A DNA stretch of 64,000 nt, from assembly GCF_022750635.1 (NCBI RefSeq), contig NZ_JAJKBG010000009.1:16746-80745 (forward strand), given 5' to 3'. Both the position numbers and the translations under genes were made by a program. Shown in pieces: positions 60,789-64,000 of the stretch (position 1 is the stretch's first letter; each line of letters begins with the position of its first letter). The notes under the pieces are model-generated. The model had not been told where the DNA came from and did not search any database. It saw only the letters and a program-made list of their open reading frames with translations. The DNA is from Brevundimonas pishanensis. GTDB lineage: Bacteria > Pseudomonadota > Alphaproteobacteria > Caulobacterales > Caulobacteraceae.

Positions 60789-62099
60789 TCATTGGCCCGC
60801 GGCCGCAGCGCGCGGCGGTGTGACCTGCCAAACGGTATTGGACAGATCGTCCGCCACCAGAAGGATACGCCGCTGCGGATCGAACAATACACCCACCGGA
60901 CGCCCGCGTGCTCGACCGTCTTCGGTCAGGAAGCCGGTCAGAAAGTCGACCTGATCTCCGGCAGGCCGACCGTTGGCAAACGGCACCCATGTGACCTTGT
61001 AGCCAGCCAGATCCTGACGATTCCAACTGCCGTGTTGGCCGACAAAGGCCCCTTCGACGAACGTGCCGCCAAACCCGCCGTCGCGTGCAAACGATAACCC
61101 CAATGCCGCCACATGCGCCCCGAGGGCATAGTCGGGCTTGAGAGCGGATGCGACCAGTTCAGGTTTTTGCGGGCGCACGCGCGGATCGACATTCTGGCCC
61201 CAGTAACTGTAGGGCCAGCCGTAAAATGCCCCATCGCGAACCTGTGTCAGGTAATCGGGCACCAACTGCGGACCGATCTCGTCCCGTTCGTTCACCACGC
61301 TCCACAGGGCGGAGGTGTTCGGCTCGATCGCCAGAGCGGTGGGATTGCGGATGCCCCGCGCGAGGGTACGGCGTGCGCCCGTTTCACGATCGATGGCCCA
61401 TACCACGGCGCGCTCTTCCTCCACGGCCATGCCGCGTTCGCCCACATTCGAATTGGAGCCAATGCCCACATACAGCGTCGAGCCATCCGCACTGGCTGTC
61501 AGTGCCTTGGTCCAGTGATGATTGAGGGCCGAGGGGAGCTTGGTAACCTCTTCCGGCTCTGCCGAGGCTTGGGTCTGACCCTCGACATAGGGCACCCGCA
61601 CCAGAGCGTCCTGCTCGGCGATATAGATGTAACCATCCACGAACGCCAAACCATAGGGAGCGTTCAGCGAGTCCAGAAACACTGTCCGCACGTCCGCGAC
61701 ACCATCACCATTAGAATCTCTGAGCAATGTCAGCCGGTTACCGCTCTCGACCTTGGTGTTGCCCTGCTTCTTGATGAACCCCGCGATGACATCCTTGGGC
61801 CGCAGGCGCGGAGCCCCGCCGCCTCGACCCTCGGCGACGAGTACATCTCCACTGGGCAGGACAAGCATCTGGCGCGGGATGTTCAGGCCGGTCGCCAGCG
61901 CTGTCACCGTGAACCCCTGCGGTGCCTGAGGCACGCTGTCGCCCCAGCCTACCGGCTTGGCAATCCGCATGGGCGGCAGCAGGGTCTCGCGAATTTCGGG
62001 CAGGTCGGGACGCGGCCCGGTCTCGTTAATTCCCTCGACGCTGCTGCCGCAGGCTGCCAGAGCGAGGACCGATACCATGGTCAAACAACGACGGATCAT
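60789..62099 (-). CDS. PQQ-dependent sugar dehydrogenase (sorbosone dehydrogenase-like) lipoprotein
   Basis: 436 residues with a lipoprotein signal (VSVLALAAC), then a six-bladed soluble-GDH-type propeller: FTVTALATGLNIPRQMLVLP, VLVAEGRGGGAPRL, LRDSNGDGVADVRTVF (Ca-binding-like loop), LNHHWTKALTASADGSTLYV with the catalytic-type His, RGIRNPTALAIEP, ARGRPVGVLFDPQRRILLVA. Likely oxidises a sugar or aldehyde in the periplasm and hands electrons to the neighbouring cytochromes. Overlaps the DUF2231 gene by four bases. Confidence 0.9.
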   Translation of the reverse strand: MIRRCLTMVSVLALAACGSSVEGINETGPRPDLPEIRETLLPPMRIAKPVGWGDSVPQAPQGFTVTALATGLNIPRQMLVLPSGDVLVAEGRGGGAPRLRPKDVIAGFIKKQGNTKVESGNRLTLLRDSNGDGVADVRTVFLDSLNAPYGLAFVDGYIYIAEQDALVRVPYVEGQTQASAEPEEVTKLPSALNHHWTKALTASADGSTLYVGIGSNSNVGERGMAVEEERAVVWAIDRETGARRTLARGIRNPTALAIEPNTSALWSVVNERDEIGPQLVPDYLTQVRDGAFYGWPYSYWGQNVDPRVRPQKPELVASALKPDYALGAHVAALGLSFARDGGFGGTFVEGAFVGQHGSWNRQDLAGYKVTWVPFANGRPAGDQVDFLTGFLTEDGRARGRPVGVLFDPQRRILLVADDLSNTVWQVTPPRAAAAGQ

Positions 62100-62512
62100 C
62101 GTACCGCTCCCTTATGCAGCGTGCCGGTATAGTGAAGTAGCCCTGCAACGAGCGCGCAGACGCAGCTCAGCACCGACAGGGTCATGCCCAGCGAACCGAC
62201 CGAGCTCCACCCGTCCTGACTGTGTTTGAAGGCGTTGACCAAGCCGAACAGGCACATGGCCAACAGCAAGACGCTGTGAAGACTGTGCGTGAGCGAGCGG
62301 AATCTCAAAACCCCGAACAGGCTCCAGAGAAAGGCGATACCGCCGAAAACCAGCCCTCCCACAATCGCCCAAGCCGAGAAATTGCTCCACTGCAGTTCCT
62401 CGGTTTTCAGGTAGGCGATGTCTGTCAGCATGGCCTGGGTGAATAAGGCCACCGGAAACGCAAGGACCAGGCCATAGAGGCCTCGTCCGAAACTGGCGGG
62501 ATGAGTGTACAT
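62096..62512 (-). CDS. DUF2231 membrane protein
   Basis: A 138-residue protein with four hydrophobic segments (GLVLAFPVALFTQAMLTDIA, FSAWAIVGGLVFGGIAFLWS, LHSVLLLAMCLFGLVNAF, LSVLSCVCALVAGLLHY). DUF2231 proteins often accompany PQQ dehydrogenases and cytochromes and may be the quinone-side anchor. First gene of the dehydrogenase unit. Confidence 0.85.
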   Translation of the reverse strand: MYTHPASFGRGLYGLVLAFPVALFTQAMLTDIAYLKTEELQWSNFSAWAIVGGLVFGGIAFLWSLFGVLRFRSLTHSLHSVLLLAMCLFGLVNAFKHSQDGWSSVGSLGMTLSVLSCVCALVAGLLHYTGTLHKGAVR

Positions 62513-62824
62513 AAGGCAGCCCCTTTTCTAACCCTCTCGGTCCGCCAGCCTCGAGCGGCGCGTGTCGGCCAGCTCACAAACCCGGACTCTCCGTAGCGAA
62601 TTAATCGGCTCCGGCCCTATGGGTTCCTCAGTGATGGCTGGGGCACTTTGGCCGCCCATCATCCGACGCAATAAATGTAAGAAAATCAGGGAACCGTGGC
62701 CGTTACGAAGCGTTGCAGTGCGGCTTGTGTAGATGGCCCAGCCTAGGTACGCATAAGCCCAGTGAGAAAACCTTGTTACGGAGCGGTTAAAACCCGCTGA
62801 TGGCGCTCTGGGGGGAGCCGCAGC
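62513..62824. other. Upstream region of the dehydrogenase unit
   Basis: About 310 bp without a convincing gene. It must carry the promoter for the leftward DUF2231-dehydrogenase genes; no clear -35/-10 pair stands out. Confidence 0.5.
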
Positions 62825-62909
62825 GGTGCTGTCATCTGTGGACGGCCCCTGTACTGCAAGGGTGAATCTGGTTTGAAGTGACGATCTGGGTGTTGCGGTC
62901 ATCTGTCCG
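62825..62909 (-). mobile_element. IS110-type right-end remnant in an IS6 tip
   Basis: GGTGCTGTCA (IS6 tip) followed by TCTGTGGACGGCCCCTG and the reverse complement of the IS110 right end to CTGTCCG, then cut by the IS6 copy at 62910. It is the junction of an inverted IS6+IS110 nest like that at 41340-41366. Confidence 0.85.
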
Positions 62910-63718
62910 GGTGTTGTCAGGTTAACTGAACCAAGCTGAAAGACCCCTACCCTGCGCGCTATCAGACGGTAGCGGCCGCCCATGCGGTATCCGCATCGGC
63001 GCGAAAGCGTCGAAGTGTCGGCCTGCTGATCAAATGGCGTTGGGTGCTGAAGGTGTTGTAGATCGCTGCGTGGGTGGTAAGAAATTTCTGGGCTGAGGCT
63101 TGAGATTTGAACCTCTGCTGCTGCCGTTCTCGTCGTCGGATCGGCAAATGAGAATTCTCAACGCGATTGTTGTCTCGAAGCCGACCAGGGCGATGAAGGT
63201 GCCGCAGTTCCAACTGATCCAGCGCCGCACCGTAGGATGCCAGCCCATCCGTTGTGATGGTTTCTGGCTCGACAGGTTGGTTGCGCAAAAGACGTCTGAT
63301 CAAGTTCAAAGCTGCCTCCGCGTCCCGCCGGCGCTGGACGATGACGTCTAAAACCTCGCCTTCGTCGTCGACTGCGCGCCACAGATACATGCGTCGGCCA
63401 CCGATCTTGCAAACCATCTCATCAAGATGCCAACGGCCTGTCGGGGACACTCTCCGTTTCTTCAGCCGCCGTGCAATCAGAGGCCCGAACTTGATCGTCC
63501 AGCACCGGATCGTTTCGTAGCTGACGTCAATTCCACGCTGCGCCATCAGCTCTTCGACATCACGGGAGCTGAGGCTAAAGCGAAAGTACAACCACACGGC
63601 ATGACGGATCACTTCGCTTGGGAAGCGGTATCGCTTAAACGATAGCGGTTTCATAAAACGCCCTTCTCCACCAATGGCTTGCAGCCTTCGAAGTGGAGCA
63701 CATTTAGCGTTAGACTGA
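62910..63718 (-). mobile_element. IS6-family element A7, right repeat interrupted
   Basis: Left end GGTGTTGTCAGGTTAACTG; right repeat cut after GTTAGACTGA by an IS110-type copy at exactly the base used in A4. Confidence 0.92.
62962..63654 (-). CDS. IS6-family transposase A7
   Basis: 230 residues, intact. Distinguished by FSLSSRDVEELMAQ and AQKFLTTHAAIYNTFSTQRH. Confidence 0.95.
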   Translation of the reverse strand: MKPLSFKRYRFPSEVIRHAVWLYFRFSLSSRDVEELMAQRGIDVSYETIRCWTIKFGPLIARRLKKRRVSPTGRWHLDEMVCKIGGRRMYLWRAVDDEGEVLDVIVQRRRDAEAALNLIRRLLRNQPVEPETITTDGLASYGAALDQLELRHLHRPGRLRDNNRVENSHLPIRRRERQQQRFKSQASAQKFLTTHAAIYNTFSTQRHLISRPTLRRFRADADTAWAAATV

Positions 63719-63929
63719 TGGGGTGGACGGCCCCTGTGTCCGGCGTCGAGTGCGCCATAGTGTGGTCGTTGTTGATGTGGCCACAGAACAGGAACCGTCC
63801 ACCATGATGACTACCACGATCGGCCTCGACCTCGCCAAGAGCGTATTTCAGGTTCACGGCGTTAGCAGCGAAGGAGGGGTTACTGTTCGCCGGAAGCTGC
63901 GGCGTGCTGAACTCATGAGGTTCTTTAGG
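63719..63929 (+). mobile_element. IS110-type element, left part (interrupted)
   Basis: Matches 39982-40192 with few changes (agg for cag at the SSEGQ codon). Similarity ends abruptly after TTCTTTAG at 63929. Confidence 0.9.
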
Positions 63930-63944
63930 CTCAGGACCCATTGA
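63804..63944 (+). pseudogene. IS110-family transposase N-terminal fragment
   Basis: MMTTTIGLDLAKSVFQVHG through ELMRFFR, then three foreign residues (LRTH) to a stop at 63944. Carries the first catalytic Asp only. Confidence 0.9.
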
Positions 63945-64000
63945 ATTGCGGCGTGCGATCTGATTCAGGCTCCTGAGGAGTCTGGATTATGAGCGATCTT
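63930..64000 (+). mobile_element. Start of another insertion sequence (possibly IS5 family)
   Basis: Foreign sequence beginning GCTCAGGACCCATTGAATTG replaces the IS110 sequence. The last 12 bases, ATGAGCGATCTT, could be the start (Met-Ser-Asp-Leu) of an IS5-type transposase. Too short to be sure. Confidence 0.35.

Overview
The window is a mosaic of metal-resistance, respiratory and surface-protein modules stitched together by insertion sequences. Gene content (caa3-type oxidase with fused subunits I+III, CnrYXH-like regulation, membrane PQQ glucose dehydrogenase, large TonB receptor, PATR-repeat autotransporter, SAM-II riboswitch) and the mostly high GC point to an alphaproteobacterium, most likely a Caulobacterales (Brevundimonas/Asticcacaulis-like) accessory replicon or genomic island. 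The taxon is an inference. No rRNA, tRNA, replication, partition or conjugation genes were recognised.

Layout: 1-1257 is the right part of an IS110/IS1111-type element. 1374-4573 holds a DUF5681/terminase-large-subunit pair, two exported proteins and a small XRE regulator locus. 4574-9333 is an IS1380-family element that seems to have moved the next-door glucose dehydrogenase gene and a proA fragment as one unit with a 5-bp target duplication. 9482-15555 is an arsenic operon (arsR-arsC-acr3-arsN2-arsH) followed by chrA and a SulP transporter. 15684-18022 has a dapA fragment, a DUF3293 gene and metK under a SAM-II riboswitch. 18002-19751 is IS6-family debris and one full copy. 19877-30792 is a copper island: P-type ATPase, CopC, CopB, multicopper oxidase CopA, a three-gene ECF sigma/anti-sigma/sensor set, an acyltransferase, a DUF411 protein, an NTF2-like protein, CopD and a second CopC. 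31133-33725 holds three IS6-family copies.

33774-38629 is a GntR-regulated unit (quinone-oxidoreductase-like enzyme, Ohr, divergent TonB receptor). 38742-42401 contains a small exported protein, an IS6 copy with an IS110 element inside its terminal repeat, a broken IS6 copy and a 386-bp internally deleted IS3 element. 42661-48351 is a 1,896-residue autotransporter. 48456-53003 has two IS6 copies around a broken ligD, a lipoprotein and a stress protein. 53151-53706 is a diverged second copy of the XRE locus. 54218-62512 is a respiratory cluster: caa3 oxidase, three cytochrome proteins, CtaG, b561, a PQQ sugar dehydrogenase lipoprotein and a DUF2231 membrane protein. The window ends in another IS6+IS110 nest that is broken at 63929 by a further insertion.

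The strongest less-ordinary signals are: (i) IS110-type elements placed at the same base of the IS6 terminal inverted repeat in several copies, with a downstream non-coding region that carries guide-like matches to that target and to the element's own end; (ii) the ISEcp1-like 4.76-kb transposition unit, whose removal restores an interrupted reading frame; (iii) a mobile DUF3293-metK pair with a canonical SAM-II pseudoknot and a metK C-terminus overwritten by an IS end; and (iv) a duplicated XRE regulator with a convergent overlapping small gene and palindromic operators.
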